64,000 bases of DNA from Coprococcus phoceensis (GTDB lineage Bacteria; Bacillota; Clostridia; Lachnospirales; Lachnospiraceae): the NCBI RefSeq assembly GCF_900104635.1, contig NZ_FNWC01000007.1, positions 2,814,401 to 2,878,400 of the forward strand, given 5' to 3'. Below, piece by piece: positions 8,714 to 20,554 of this stretch. Numbering within the stretch: the first letter of the stretch is position 1; the number at the start of each line of letters is the position of its first letter. A program made the position numbers and the translations under genes. The notes under the pieces are model-generated. The model worked only from the letters and a program-made list of their open reading frames with translations, was not told the DNA's origin and did not search any database.

Positions 8714-8714
8714 C

Positions 8715-9701
8715 TTATAAAATCTCTTTTCTTAACTGTTCCGGAGTCTTCTGTGACAATAATGCCGGCGCAATATCAAATACTGTCTTCGCCCCACATT
8801 CACCATTTGCGGAAAGTCTGTATGCCGCTCTTGCATAAGCAACTAAAACACTTGAAGTAAACTCCGGATTTGAATCCAGTTTCAAAGAATACTCAATCAC
8901 ATGTTTATTTCCTTCTCTTCCTGTCTCTCCTGTGCGGATCACAAAACCACCGTGAGGCATTTTGCTGTGATTTTCCTTTAATTCTTCTTCTGTGATAAAT
9001 GTCACTGTTGTGTCATAATCTGCAAAATAGTTTGGCATTTCCTTGATTGCTTTTTCAATCTGTGCCTTGTCCGCACCTTCTTCCGCTACAACATAGCATT
9101 CACGCAAATGCTTCTGTCTTGTCGTAAGCTCCGGCTCACTTCCACTTCTTACTTCTTCAACTGCCGCTTCAATCGGTACTGTATACTGGATTCCGTTTTT
9201 TACTCCTTCTACACGACGGATCGCATCAGAATGTCCCTGACTTACACCTTTTCCCCAGAATGTGTAAGTGCTTCCCTGTACTAAAATAGACTCTGCGTAA
9301 ATACGGTTCAGCGAAAACATTCCCGGATCCCAGCCAACAGAGATAATCCCAATATGATTTCCCTCTTTTGCTGCTGCATCTACATTTGCAAAGTATTCCG
9401 GAATCTTTGCGTGTGTGTCAAAACTGTCAATAATATTAAAGTTCTTTGCAATCTGTGGACCCATAACTGGGAGATCTGTCGCAGAGCCCCCGCACAGAAT
9501 CATCACATCCACTTCTCCTTTCAGAGAAAGTACATCATCTAAATGCACCTTTTTCACACCTTCCGTGAGAATGTTTACATCCTCCGGATTACGGCGTGTC
9601 ACAACCGCCACAAGCTCCATATCATCGTTACGCTCAATTGCAAGCTCCACACCACGTCCTATATTTCCATAACCTACAATACCAATTCTGATTTTATTCA
9701 T
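8715..9701 (-). CDS. ddh: meso-Diaminopimelate dehydrogenase
   Basis: An NADP-dependent enzyme that aminates L-2-amino-6-oxopimelate (tetrahydrodipicolinate) directly to meso-diaminopimelate, the one-step variant of the lysine/peptidoglycan pathway. The 328-residue length is typical. The N terminus has the Rossmann motif GIVGYGNIGRGVE, followed by the family's VVTRRNPED. The SVGWDPGMFSLNR and GVSQGHSDAIRR segments line the substrate site in known Ddh. A good AAAGGAG precedes the ATG. It sits between metG and tatD, genes normally adjacent in Firmicutes, so it looks like an insertion into an old cluster. Confidence 0.93.
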   Translation of the reverse strand: MNKIRIGIVGYGNIGRGVELAIERNDDMELVAVVTRRNPEDVNILTEGVKKVHLDDVLSLKGEVDVMILCGGSATDLPVMGPQIAKNFNIIDSFDTHAKIPEYFANVDAAAKEGNHIGIISVGWDPGMFSLNRIYAESILVQGSTYTFWGKGVSQGHSDAIRRVEGVKNGIQYTVPIEAAVEEVRSGSEPELTTRQKHLRECYVVAEEGADKAQIEKAIKEMPNYFADYDTTVTFITEEELKENHSKMPHGGFVIRTGETGREGNKHVIEYSLKLDSNPEFTSSVLVAYARAAYRLSANGECGAKTVFDIAPALLSQKTPEQLRKEIL

Positions 9702-9722
9702 TTTTCTGTTCTCCTTTCAACT

Positions 9723-9787
9723 TTGGGGACGTAGTAAAATTCAATTTTACTACGTCCCCAATTGAATTTTGCCCTGTCCCTTTTTGA
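9723..9787. repeat. Family-1 palindrome, copy 1 (composite)
   Basis: A perfect inverted repeat TTGGGGACGTAGTAAAATT, C, and its mirror (9723-9761), followed by GCCCTGTCCCTTTTTGA, the accompanying half-element. It lies between the 3' end of metG and the 5' end of ddh. See the other copies at 22.35, 33.0, 39.15 and 39.4 kb. Confidence 0.9.
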
Positions 9788-9805
9788 CTTTTACGTGAAC
9801 TAATT

Positions 9806-11701
9806 TTAACAAATTTCCGCGCCTGCCGGCATTGTTTTTTCCGGTGTCATCAGCGCAAGGTTACCTTCTGCATCTTCTGCACACAAAAGCATACCTTCTG
9901 ACAGAACCCCTGCAAGTTTTGCAGGCTTCAAATTCACAAGTACCATAACTTTTTTTCCAACCATTTCTTCTGCTGTATAATGTCCTTTGATACCTGACAC
10001 AATCTGTTTTACCTGACTTCCGATTTTCACCTGCGAGCAAAGTAATTTTTTCGATTTTTTTACTTCCTCACAAGCGATAATCTCTCCAACCTGGAACTGC
10101 ATCTTCATGAAATCGTCAAATGTGATCTCTTCTTTTGCTTCGATATCAATTCCTTCCTCTTCTTTTTCTTCCTCTACCGGTGGATGAAGCTCTTCCACTT
10201 TTTTTATCACTTCTTCCAAATCAAGTCTCTGGAATAAGATCTCCGGCTTATCTGTTACATTTCCGCCGTTCAACTGAGCAAGAATCTTTTCAGCTGTCTC
10301 CGGCATAAAGGATGACAATAATTCTGCTCCCTTAGAAATGCTGTCAATCAAGTTATAAAGCACTGTCTCAAGACGATCTTTCTGCGCTTCATCTTTTGCA
10401 AGTACCCAAGGCATTGTCTCATCAATGTATTTGTTGCAACGTTTGAAGAGATTGAAAATCTCTGTGATCGCATCTGCCACACGAAGTTTGTCCATCTTCT
10501 CCTCGACAGCTGCCGGAGTGCCGTCTACAACCGCCTTCAAGTCTGCATCTACATCCCCTGCTACTCCCTTGTCAGTCACGCTTCCGCCAAAATATTTATT
10601 TGTCATGGAAACTGTTCTGTTCACAAGATTTCCAAGTGTATTTGCAAGATCAGAGTTCATACGCTCTACCATCAGCTCCCATGTGATTACACCATCATTT
10701 TCGAATGGCATCTCATGCAGCACAAAGTAACGGACAGCATCCACACCGAACATATTCACAAGCTCGTCTGCGTAGATTACATTTCCTTTCGATTTACTCA
10801 TCTTTCCGTCACCCTGCAAAAGCCATGGATGTCCGAAAATCTGTTTCGGCAATGGCAAATCCAATGCCATCAAGAAAATCGGCCAGTAAATTGTATGGAA
10901 ACGAATGATATCTTTTCCAATCAAATGCAAGTCAGCAGGCCAGTCTTTTTTGAACTGTTCTGTGCTCTCGCCGTCACAGTCATAACCAATACCAGTGATG
11001 TAGTTTGTCAGCGCATCAAGCCATACATATACAACATGTTTTGGGTCAAAGTCTACCGGAATTCCCCATTTAAATGAAGTTCTCGATACACAAAGATCCT
11101 GAAGCCCCGGCAATAAGAAATTGTTCATCATCTCATTTTTACGGGAAACCGGCTGAATAAATTCCGGATGCGTGTTAATGTGCTCAATCAGTCTGTCCGC
11201 ATATTTGCTCATTTTGAAGAAATATGCTTCCTCCTGTGCTGGTTGCACCTCGCGTCCACAGTCCGGACATTTCCCGTCTACTAACTGAGATTCTGTGAAA
11301 AATGACTCACAAGGTGTACAGTACATTCCTTCGTAGTGTCCTTTGTAAATATCACCTTGTTCATATAATCTTTTGAAAATCTTCTGAACTTGTTTCTCAT
11401 GGTAATCATCTGTTGTACGAATGAATTTGTCATAAGAAGTATTCATCATATCGGCAATCGCCTTTACTTCCCCGGCAACTTTATCCACAAATTCCTTTGG
11501 TGAAACGCCTGCTTCCTCCGCCTTCAACTCAATTTTCTGTCCGTGTTCGTCAGTTCCTGTCTGGAAAAATACATCATATCCCTGACTTCTCTTGTATCTT
11601 GCAATCGCATCTGCAAGTACAAATTCATATGTGTTTCCAATATGCGGCTTGCCCGATGTGTAGGCAATCGCTGTCGTCATATAAAATTTCTTCTTGTCCA
11701 T
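9806..11701 (-). CDS. metG: Methionyl-tRNA synthetase
   Basis: Charges tRNA-Met with methionine. The 631-residue enzyme has the HIGH-type motif PHIGN near residue 20, a zinc knuckle with two CxxC pairs (CTPC, CPDC) near 140-160, KMSKSKGN in the catalytic core, and a C-terminal EMAP/Trbp111-like tRNA-binding domain of about 110 residues starting FDDFMKMQFQVGEI. The start at 11701 is set by the AGGAGTAGG site and by homology of MDKKKFYMTTAIAYTSG to family N termini. The frame's earlier TTG-type start would lie in the leader terminator. It is controlled by the T-box leader immediately upstream. Confidence 0.97.
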   Translation of the reverse strand: MDKKKFYMTTAIAYTSGKPHIGNTYEFVLADAIARYKRSQGYDVFFQTGTDEHGQKIELKAEEAGVSPKEFVDKVAGEVKAIADMMNTSYDKFIRTTDDYHEKQVQKIFKRLYEQGDIYKGHYEGMYCTPCESFFTESQLVDGKCPDCGREVQPAQEEAYFFKMSKYADRLIEHINTHPEFIQPVSRKNEMMNNFLLPGLQDLCVSRTSFKWGIPVDFDPKHVVYVWLDALTNYITGIGYDCDGESTEQFKKDWPADLHLIGKDIIRFHTIYWPIFLMALDLPLPKQIFGHPWLLQGDGKMSKSKGNVIYADELVNMFGVDAVRYFVLHEMPFENDGVITWELMVERMNSDLANTLGNLVNRTVSMTNKYFGGSVTDKGVAGDVDADLKAVVDGTPAAVEEKMDKLRVADAITEIFNLFKRCNKYIDETMPWVLAKDEAQKDRLETVLYNLIDSISKGAELLSSFMPETAEKILAQLNGGNVTDKPEILFQRLDLEEVIKKVEELHPPVEEEKEEEGIDIEAKEEITFDDFMKMQFQVGEIIACEEVKKSKKLLCSQVKIGSQVKQIVSGIKGHYTAEEMVGKKVMVLVNLKPAKLAGVLSEGMLLCAEDAEGNLALMTPEKTMPAGAEIC

Positions 11702-11728
11702 GTTCCTACTCCTTTTTGTATAAAAAAT

Positions 11729-12025
11729 GAAACCCATCTTCCCAACAAAAGTTAAGAAGACGGGTCTGATACCGTGTTACCACTTCTCTTCGCTTATACT
11801 TCACAGTATAAACCTTATCAAGTATGCTCATACACCATACTCTGTCGCTGTAAAGGGCGATCCCTTTGTGCTTCACTAAAATCTTTCAGCTTGGCACACC
11901 GCTCAGGAGCCATCTTCGATATCTCTTTCATCGTCTCTTCTCAGCTTCATGAGACTTCTCTGTAAATGTCTGAAATATCTACTCTTTCCATCATTGCGTT
12001 TCCTGTTTTTAATGTTATTTCACAT
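11729..12025 (-). promoter_or_regulatory. T-box riboswitch, methionine-specific leader of metG
   Basis: Reading the minus strand from about 12025, the leader has the Stem I opening with AGAGTAGAT, a long stem I arm, a likely ATG specifier at plus 11929-11931, the T-box sequence AAGTGGTAACACGG (plus 11772-11785; a variant of the usual AGGGTGGTACCGCG), and a terminator pairing ACCCGTCTTC with GAAGATGGGT followed by a T-rich tract (about 11729-11766). Uncharged tRNA-Met would stabilise the antiterminator and allow metG expression. The specifier assignment is by position and fit to the downstream gene, not by a folded model. Confidence 0.85.
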
Positions 12026-12031
12026 GTGAAA

Positions 12032-12060
12032 ATCGTATCACAGGATTTTCTCGGTGTCAA
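12032..12060 (-). promoter_or_regulatory. Promoter of the metG T-box leader
   Basis: On the minus strand: TTGACA (plus 12055-12060), 17-bp spacer, TACGAT (plus 12032-12037). Transcription would start near 12025, at a CACATGTG palindrome. Confidence 0.8.
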
Positions 12061-12081
12061 GATTCCCATTTTTCTTTTTTA

Positions 12082-12129
12082 TTACAGTTCGCACATCAGT
12101 CAATAGTAAATGGCGTGGAGTGAACTGTA
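12082..12129 (+). repeat. Family-2 palindromic repeat, short copy
   Basis: TTACAGTTCGCACATCAG continues as TCAATAGTAAATG and then GCGTGGAGTGAACTGTA. It matches the ends of the longer copy at 35524-35611 but lacks the central hairpin. It lies between the Rpn gene's stop and the metG promoter and can fold through ACAGTTC/GAACTGT. Confidence 0.75.
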
Positions 12130-12142
12130 GTCACACATCACT

Positions 12143-13024
12143 CTACTTCCAATACTTATCCAAGTACTTTTCTATTTCTTCTTGTGACAATGAGAATTCT
12201 TCCATCAAATTCTTCCTTGCCTGGTCTTTAGAAATATTACATTTCATGCAAATACGAATTGTTGCTTTAATCCCTTCAGCCAATCCCTCATTTAGTAAGT
12301 CTTCCCTCAAGGCTTTTCGAAATTCTTCTTCGTCATATTCTGTCAAAATCATATCTACGACCTCCGCTCGATTTTTTTGAAGTACATCTGCAAGAATTCC
12401 ATTTTTAATACAATTATCCACTGCAATCTCCACTGACTTTTCAAACTGCATCCCCTCTGCAAGATACTTGCGGATTATTGCGATAAACTCTGCATATTCT
12501 CTCAATTGCTTACACTTTTCCATCAATTCTCGATTCTTCCCCAAATTAATATTAAGCACAACTGCTGTACATTCCAGTGCTGGATTCATTTCCCCTTTGT
12601 CCTCAATAAACAAATCACTCAACTTCAACTCCTGACGTTCCGGCTCCTTTTTTGTTCCATTGTAAAATACAATATACTGTGGGAACGGAATATGTAGTGG
12701 CGATGTAGAATACAATCGATATTTCACCGGCTCAATGTACTCCCGATACAACGATGAAAAATAGAATAAGCCACGCAACGGTAAGTTGGGACTGAACGAG
12801 CTCTGATGTTCATAAAGATTCATCACATCACCAATGATAAAGGACAGATCATTTTTCATCCCCATATAGACCACGTCTTCAATCGTTGTGATAGTTAAAT
12901 CATCGGGATTCGTATAATTGCTGTCATTGATCGCATTGTAAAGCTCCAGCAAATCCTTTTTCTCATGGAAAATAACTCGGAATACCCTGTCTTTATACTT
13001 CTTATTTATCTTATGTTCTACCAA
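12143..13024 (-). CDS. Rpn family recombination-promoting nuclease / putative transposase
   Basis: A 293-residue protein resembling the Rpn (YhgA-like, PD-(D/E)XK) family: an N-terminal nuclease-like region (KYKDRVFRVIFHEKKDLLELYN), a conserved FYNGTKKEPERQELKLSDLF segment, and an acidic, helical C terminus with RAEVVDMILTEYDEEE and repeated GLAEGIK-type residues. Rpn proteins are RecA-independent recombination nucleases, often in variable multi-copy families. The start is taken as TTG at 13024 because AAAGGAGG lies 7 nt upstream; the open frame's first 11 codons encode that ribosome site. It stands alone between metG and the bgl operon and is likely an accessory gene. Confidence 0.8.
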   Translation of the reverse strand: MVEHKINKKYKDRVFRVIFHEKKDLLELYNAINDSNYTNPDDLTITTIEDVVYMGMKNDLSFIIGDVMNLYEHQSSFSPNLPLRGLFYFSSLYREYIEPVKYRLYSTSPLHIPFPQYIVFYNGTKKEPERQELKLSDLFIEDKGEMNPALECTAVVLNINLGKNRELMEKCKQLREYAEFIAIIRKYLAEGMQFEKSVEIAVDNCIKNGILADVLQKNRAEVVDMILTEYDEEEFRKALREDLLNEGLAEGIKATIRICMKCNISKDQARKNLMEEFSLSQEEIEKYLDKYWK

Positions 13025-13256
13025 ATGTTTTCCTCCTTTACATTTTATCAAATACAAATCTATGAATCAATGAAAAGAGCATACTTTCATAGGCGCCACC
13101 TACCTTTTTAATACAGAATAAACTATAACTTTTTCATAAAATACAAATCGGATTTCTTGTGACGAACGCCACGGAATTTTAGAAAATATAGAATGTTTGA
13201 TTTGTAGAATTAATCATAGCACGATAAGTCCCAGATTACAATATTTTTGACCAAAA

Positions 13257-13286
13257 GAGATGCACCGACACAATGCATCTCTTTTT
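13257..13286. terminator. Terminator of the bgl operon
   Basis: GAGATGCA, 9-nt loop, TGCATCTC, with A-run and T-run flanks. It follows the bglA stop in the minus direction by about 10 bp. The 230 bp from here to the Rpn gene hold that gene's leader and AT-rich sequence, with no ORF. Confidence 0.85.
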
Positions 13287-13295
13287 CCAATCTGA

Positions 13296-16409
<3,114 letters not shown>

Positions 16410-16483
16410 AATTTTTTCTCCTTATCGTTACTACGTTTTCTAAAATTATCTTCTCGATTCATGTGCACCTGCCCCGAGAAAAC

Positions 16484-16555
16484 AAAAACCTCCCACAACA
16501 GAGCCGCTATACGCCATCTCTGCCATGGAAGGTAATGCCCAAATGGTTACAATCC
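16484..16555 (-). promoter_or_regulatory. LicT-responsive RAT antiterminator and terminator before bglP
   Basis: On the minus strand GGATTGTAACCATTTGGGCA continues as TTACC (plus 16531-16555), matching the ribonucleic antiterminator pattern. It overlaps the last codons of licT. Its 3' part overlaps the 5' arm of a terminator ACCTTCC...GGGAGGT followed by TTTTTGTTTT (plus 16484-16533). Bound LicT would let transcription continue into bglP and bglA. Confidence 0.8.
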
Positions 16556-17392
16556 TTCTCTCGTACATATCCTGTTAATATGCAGAATCAGATATAATTT
16601 TTCTTCTTTTGAAAGTATAATACCACATTTTCTTTTAAAATATCGTTCCAGCAATTCGACACATACCGCAATCCCCGGAAACTCATCTTTCATGCTCTGA
16701 TACATGATTCCATTGTCTGAATAAAGCATCTTGTTTCCTGCAATCCGGTCTAGCAGATACATCAGATGCGAGGAATAACGCGCAAAATTAAATGAATCTC
16801 TGTCAATCACAATTCCTATCTCATCTTCCACGATACTGATCGTGTCTTCCAGAATCTCCTGATATTGCTTCTTCAACTGATCAGCCACATCCGTCTTAAG
16901 CCTTGTATCATATCGGGCATTTACAAAATTCATTGCAATTCCCGAAGCTTCATTCGGATCTAACCGAACATTGAATCTGCGTTCTATCTGCTTCACTGCA
17001 TATTTTCCAATGCGTGCCTCCGCCGGAAATGTCTGCTCCACTTCATAAATCAATGGCATCTGTACATCGATATTTTTCTGTGCCCTCTGAATACTAAAGT
17101 GAATGTGATCGGACATCGTCACGACCAAATTCGGGTTCATCTCATACCCCAGCTCATTTTTTGCAATCTCCACAAGTTTCGCTGTAAAATGAACCACTTT
17201 TTCCGGAATATCCTTGAAAAGTTCAATATACTTTGGGTCAATATCGTAAAATGTCCGTGTGATCAAGTTCAGGTCTTCAACCTCATATGGAGTTTTGGGA
17301 AATCCAATACCTTTACCGACAGCAATCAGTTCTTTCCCCTCACCATCGATACAAATGGCAAAATTATTGTTTAATTTGTTAATTACTTGCAT
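16547..17392 (-). CDS. licT: BglG/LicT family transcription antiterminator
   Basis: A 281-residue RNA-binding antiterminator. Residues 1-56 form the CAT domain that binds RAT RNA (MQVINKLNNNFAICIDGEGK), and two PRD domains (about 65-170 and 172-281) carry the phosphorylatable His residues, for example MSDHIHFSIQRA and SHLMYLLDR. PTS phosphorylation sets its activity in response to beta-glucosides. It is the first gene of the operon and is preceded by its own RAT/terminator, implying autoregulation; a second RAT lies at its 3' end. TTGGAGAG upstream supports the ATG at 17392. Confidence 0.93.
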   Translation of the reverse strand: MQVINKLNNNFAICIDGEGKELIAVGKGIGFPKTPYEVEDLNLITRTFYDIDPKYIELFKDIPEKVVHFTAKLVEIAKNELGYEMNPNLVVTMSDHIHFSIQRAQKNIDVQMPLIYEVEQTFPAEARIGKYAVKQIERRFNVRLDPNEASGIAMNFVNARYDTRLKTDVADQLKKQYQEILEDTISIVEDEIGIVIDRDSFNFARYSSHLMYLLDRIAGNKMLYSDNGIMYQSMKDEFPGIAVCVELLERYFKRKCGIILSKEEKLYLILHINRICTREGL

Positions 17393-17403
17393 CTCTCTCC
17401 AAT

Positions 17404-17482
17404 AAAAAAACTCCTCAAGACACTAAACACCTCATTTTCACTAAACAGGTACTATTAGTAATGCCTCAAAGAGTAACAATCT
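17404..17482 (-). promoter_or_regulatory. LicT-responsive RAT antiterminator and terminator before licT
   Basis: On the minus strand GATTGTTACTCTTTGAGGCA continues as TTACT (plus 17457-17481). Its ACTCTTTGAGG arm pairs, with some G-U pairs, with the downstream CTTGAGGAGT just before a seven-T run (plus 17404-17410). RAT and terminator are therefore mutually exclusive. Confidence 0.8.
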
Positions 17483-17495
17483 AATTTACATGTAT

Positions 17496-17524
17496 ATATT
17501 AGCAAAATACATTAATTTTGTCCA
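17496..17524 (-). promoter_or_regulatory. Promoter of the licT operon
   Basis: TGGACA (plus 17519-17524), 17-bp spacer, TAATAT (plus 17496-17501) on the minus strand, directly upstream of the RAT site. Confidence 0.65.
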
Positions 17525-17608
17525 GCGGCACATTACGCAAATATTTCTTGCGATTTTTAGTGGTTTTCAAAATAATATTTTTCTTTTTAAATAATTCCAT
17601 TATTTATT

Positions 17609-18610
17609 TTACATCTCTTCACTTTCCCCGAATATCGCTTTCAGCACCGTTGAGAATACTGCTGCGACAGGCCATATGATCCAACTTCTTCCCCAGTCAA
17701 ATGTATACAAACTATATCCAAGATACACTGCCGTCACCAGTGGCCAATAGATGGCAGCCCATTTTTCTGTTTTCCTGTCTATCTTTTTGGCTTTCGCCGT
17801 ATATTCTCCTTCCTGCAGCAATCTGTCGTATGTCTCTCTGACCATGCACACCTGAATCAAAAGATAGACCGCAACAGCAACAATCATAAATAAAAAAACA
17901 ATTCCTGTCACTAACAGGTGATCCGGAAGTCCAAACGCCCCCATCACAATAAGTGGAAGAATTGATATGATGCATAGACTGACACCAATTACAATTCCCA
18001 TTGTATAACGTTCCGAATACCCTTGTTTTTTCTCTTTGATAATTCCGGTAACGCCGTATTCCAACTCAATGATTTCTGTATCAATATACTGGTATTTTTC
18101 CATTTTCATTCCGGTTGTGATAAAAAGAGCGACTGCCGGAATCACCAACAAAATTAATGCAGCAATTCCTATGCCTCCTGCCACATCTTCACTGATTCCG
18201 ATCTTTCCGTATTCCACCATACTTGCCAAATAAATTAATATCACCGGACTCAAAATACACAAAACAACCCCCACTCCGATTCTCTTTGCCGCACACCGTC
18301 TATCCTTTATATATTCCTTCGACTCTTCCAGAGAAATTTTATAAATGGTTTCACCGCCTGCCGCTTTCTCCACCGTCTCCTCTACAAAAATTTCTGCCTT
18401 TTGTGTTTCTTCTATATCGTCTCTCAACAGATAATCCGTACTCACGCCAAACACTTGACTCAGCAGCAGAATTTTACTCAGGTCCGGAATAGAAGCGCTG
18501 CTCTCCCACTTCGACACAGACTGCCTCGACACGTGAATCTTCTCAGCAAGTTCCTCCTGAGACCAACCATTTTTCTTTCTCAGCTCCATAATCTTTTCCG
18601 CTAAAATCAT
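17609..18610 (-). CDS. XRE-family regulator with C-terminal membrane domain
   Basis: A 333-residue protein. Residues 1-60 are a Cro/CI-type helix-turn-helix (KNGWSQEELAEKIHVSRQSV). A linker rich in Glu follows, then about six hydrophobic segments (near 112-135, 140-165, 205-230, 238-262, 285-305, 308-325). This is a one-component, membrane-anchored regulator of the kind common in Clostridia; the sensed signal is unknown. AGGAGGAG supports the ATG. It is divergent from the DUF885 lipoprotein with a repeat-containing 181-bp spacer that may be its operator. Confidence 0.85.
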   Translation of the reverse strand: MILAEKIMELRKKNGWSQEELAEKIHVSRQSVSKWESSASIPDLSKILLLSQVFGVSTDYLLRDDIEETQKAEIFVEETVEKAAGGETIYKISLEESKEYIKDRRCAAKRIGVGVVLCILSPVILIYLASMVEYGKIGISEDVAGGIGIAALILLVIPAVALFITTGMKMEKYQYIDTEIIELEYGVTGIIKEKKQGYSERYTMGIVIGVSLCIISILPLIVMGAFGLPDHLLVTGIVFLFMIVAVAVYLLIQVCMVRETYDRLLQEGEYTAKAKKIDRKTEKWAAIYWPLVTAVYLGYSLYTFDWGRSWIIWPVAAVFSTVLKAIFGESEEM

Positions 18611-18660
18611 ATTATCTCTCCTCCTATATTGAATTTATACCACAACTCTAATCCATTTTC

Positions 18661-18717
18661 CAGTTGCAATCTACCAACTCCCCTTGAAAATGTGTCAACC
18701 GGCAGTTGCAAATGCCG
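18661..18717. promoter_or_regulatory. Candidate operator repeats between the XRE regulator and DUF885 gene
   Basis: CAGTTGCAA occurs twice in direct orientation (18661-18669 and 18703-18711). The second copy is embedded in an inverted repeat CGGCA/TGCCG (18700-18717). Spacing is 42 bp, four helical turns. These may be binding sites of the adjacent regulator. Confidence 0.35.
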
Positions 18718-18791
18718 AAAACACGCCACTTCCTGCTGTCATACATTCCCCGCATCCCACATAAGATACTAAAAACGCTCTGGAGTCTTTT

Positions 18792-20510
18792 ATGAAACAG
18801 AAAAAATATTACGTATCTCTTATTTCATTTTTTCTCGCTATCACCATCCTTCTCACCAGTTGTTCTTCTCCCTCCATTCCGACAAATGCGAATACTGCAT
18901 TTCAAAATTTTACCCGAAATCTGTTTGAGCAAGATGTCGTTTCCACAACAATCGGTCTGCACTATACCTTGCAAAATCCAGAATCCTACGGTATCAAAGA
19001 AATTCCGATTACATATGGTTCCTTCGATATAGATGAAACCGCTTCCTACGCAGCTCTTGAAAACTGTAGTGCAGTACTCGATAAATTTTCCTATGATACT
19101 CTGTCGAAAGAAAATCAAATCACATACGATGTCCTTTCTTCTTATCTGGATACTGCAAAAAAAGGGATTCCGTACAGTCTCTACGAAGAACCACTCAGTC
19201 CGGTCACCGGCATTCAGGCACAACTTCCAGTTCTGCTCGCTGAGTATCAATTTTTTTCTGCAAAAGATATCGAAACCTATTTAGCCCTCCTTAAGACGAC
19301 ACCGCAATACTTTGATTCCCTGATTCAGTTTGAACAGAAAAAATCGGATACCGGATTGTTCATGGCAGATTACACCGTCGACTCCATTTTGGAACAATGC
19401 AACGCATTTCTTGCTATGGGCGATTCTAACTATCTACTATCCACGTTTGAAGAACGGCTCTCTGCACTGGAAAATGTGACAGCGGAACAAAAACAAAGTT
19501 ATATCAGCCAAAATCATGAACTTCTCTCTTCTTCGATTTTGCCCGCCTACGAGCACCTTGTGTCTGCACTCACTAAGCTCAAAGGCTCTGGTAAAAATAC
19601 GAAAGGTCTCTGCAATTTGCCAAATGGAAAAGATTACTATGCTTATCTTGTTTCCCGTGACACAGGTTCTCCGCATACGGTAGAAGAAATTCAAAAACGA
19701 ATCTATGCTCAGATTAGCTCCGACCTCATTGATATGCAGACAGTTGCCGCCAAAAATCCAACTCTCTCTCGGGAAACTTCCGTCACTTACGACGTTCCGC
19801 CGTCTGCTATCATACAGGATTTGGAGCAAAATATTACTGATGCATTTCCAAAACCTGCAAATGTCACCACGCGGATTAAATATGTCCCAGACGCATTGGA
19901 ACCATACTTAAGTCCGGCATTTTACATGATACCTTCCATCGACAATACTTCCGAAAATATCATCTATATCAATCAGGCTCATACTATGGAAGATATTCGC
20001 CTGTTTACGACACTGGCACACGAAGGCTATCCGGGACATCTCTATCAGACTACCTACTATGCCAATACCAATCCGGACCCACTCCGAAATCTTTTAAATT
20101 TCAGCGGTTACGTGGAAGGCTGGGCGACCTACGCTGAAATGTGCTCCTATTATCTGAGTTCTTTGGAAAAACCGTACGCCACGCTGCTGCAAAAAAACAG
20201 CTCTGTCCTCCTCGGGCTTTATGCGGCTGCCGACATCGGTATTCACTACGACAATTGGAGTCTTGCGCAGACCACTCAGTTTTTTACTTCTTACGGAATC
20301 AAAGATGAGAAGCCAATTCGAGAAATTTATGAGTTGATTATCTCTGATCCTGCCAATTATTTAAAATATTATGTAGGATATGTAGAAATTTTAGATTTGA
20401 AAAAAGCGTCACTCAAAAAGAAGAAAGAAAAGTTCTCACAAAAAAAATTCCATAAATCGATATTGGATATTGGTCCCGCTCCGTTTGATGTAGTGGAAAA
20501 ATGGTTGTGA
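18792..20510 (+). CDS. DUF885 family lipoprotein (putative zinc peptidase)
   Basis: A 572-residue protein with a lipoprotein signal peptide (hydrophobic residues 8-20, lipobox LLTSC with Cys24), so it is probably anchored outside the membrane. The DUF885 body ends in the conserved motif HEGYPGHLYQ (His410-His416), which resembles a zinc-binding HExxxxH site, followed by VEGWATYAE. Members are predicted metallopeptidases; the substrate is unknown. GGAG lies 8 nt before the ATG. The C-terminal 25 residues are very Lys-rich. The downstream DUF4474 gene begins 44 nt later and may be cotranscribed. Confidence 0.88.
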   Translation: MKQKKYYVSLISFFLAITILLTSCSSPSIPTNANTAFQNFTRNLFEQDVVSTTIGLHYTLQNPESYGIKEIPITYGSFDIDETASYAALENCSAVLDKFSYDTLSKENQITYDVLSSYLDTAKKGIPYSLYEEPLSPVTGIQAQLPVLLAEYQFFSAKDIETYLALLKTTPQYFDSLIQFEQKKSDTGLFMADYTVDSILEQCNAFLAMGDSNYLLSTFEERLSALENVTAEQKQSYISQNHELLSSSILPAYEHLVSALTKLKGSGKNTKGLCNLPNGKDYYAYLVSRDTGSPHTVEEIQKRIYAQISSDLIDMQTVAAKNPTLSRETSVTYDVPPSAIIQDLEQNITDAFPKPANVTTRIKYVPDALEPYLSPAFYMIPSIDNTSENIIYINQAHTMEDIRLFTTLAHEGYPGHLYQTTYYANTNPDPLRNLLNFSGYVEGWATYAEMCSYYLSSLEKPYATLLQKNSSVLLGLYAAADIGIHYDNWSLAQTTQFFTSYGIKDEKPIREIYELIISDPANYLKYYVGYVEILDLKKASLKKKKEKFSQKKFHKSILDIGPAPFDVVEKWL

Positions 20511-20554
20511 TCTGCATACAATATAGCAATACCATTATGAAAGAAAGGGAATTT

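Noticed and set aside
12054..12380. Plus-strand frame of 108 codons over the Rpn gene and repeat copy
   Set aside because: It is antisense to the Rpn gene, has no ribosome site, and its first codons are just a family-2 repeat translation.
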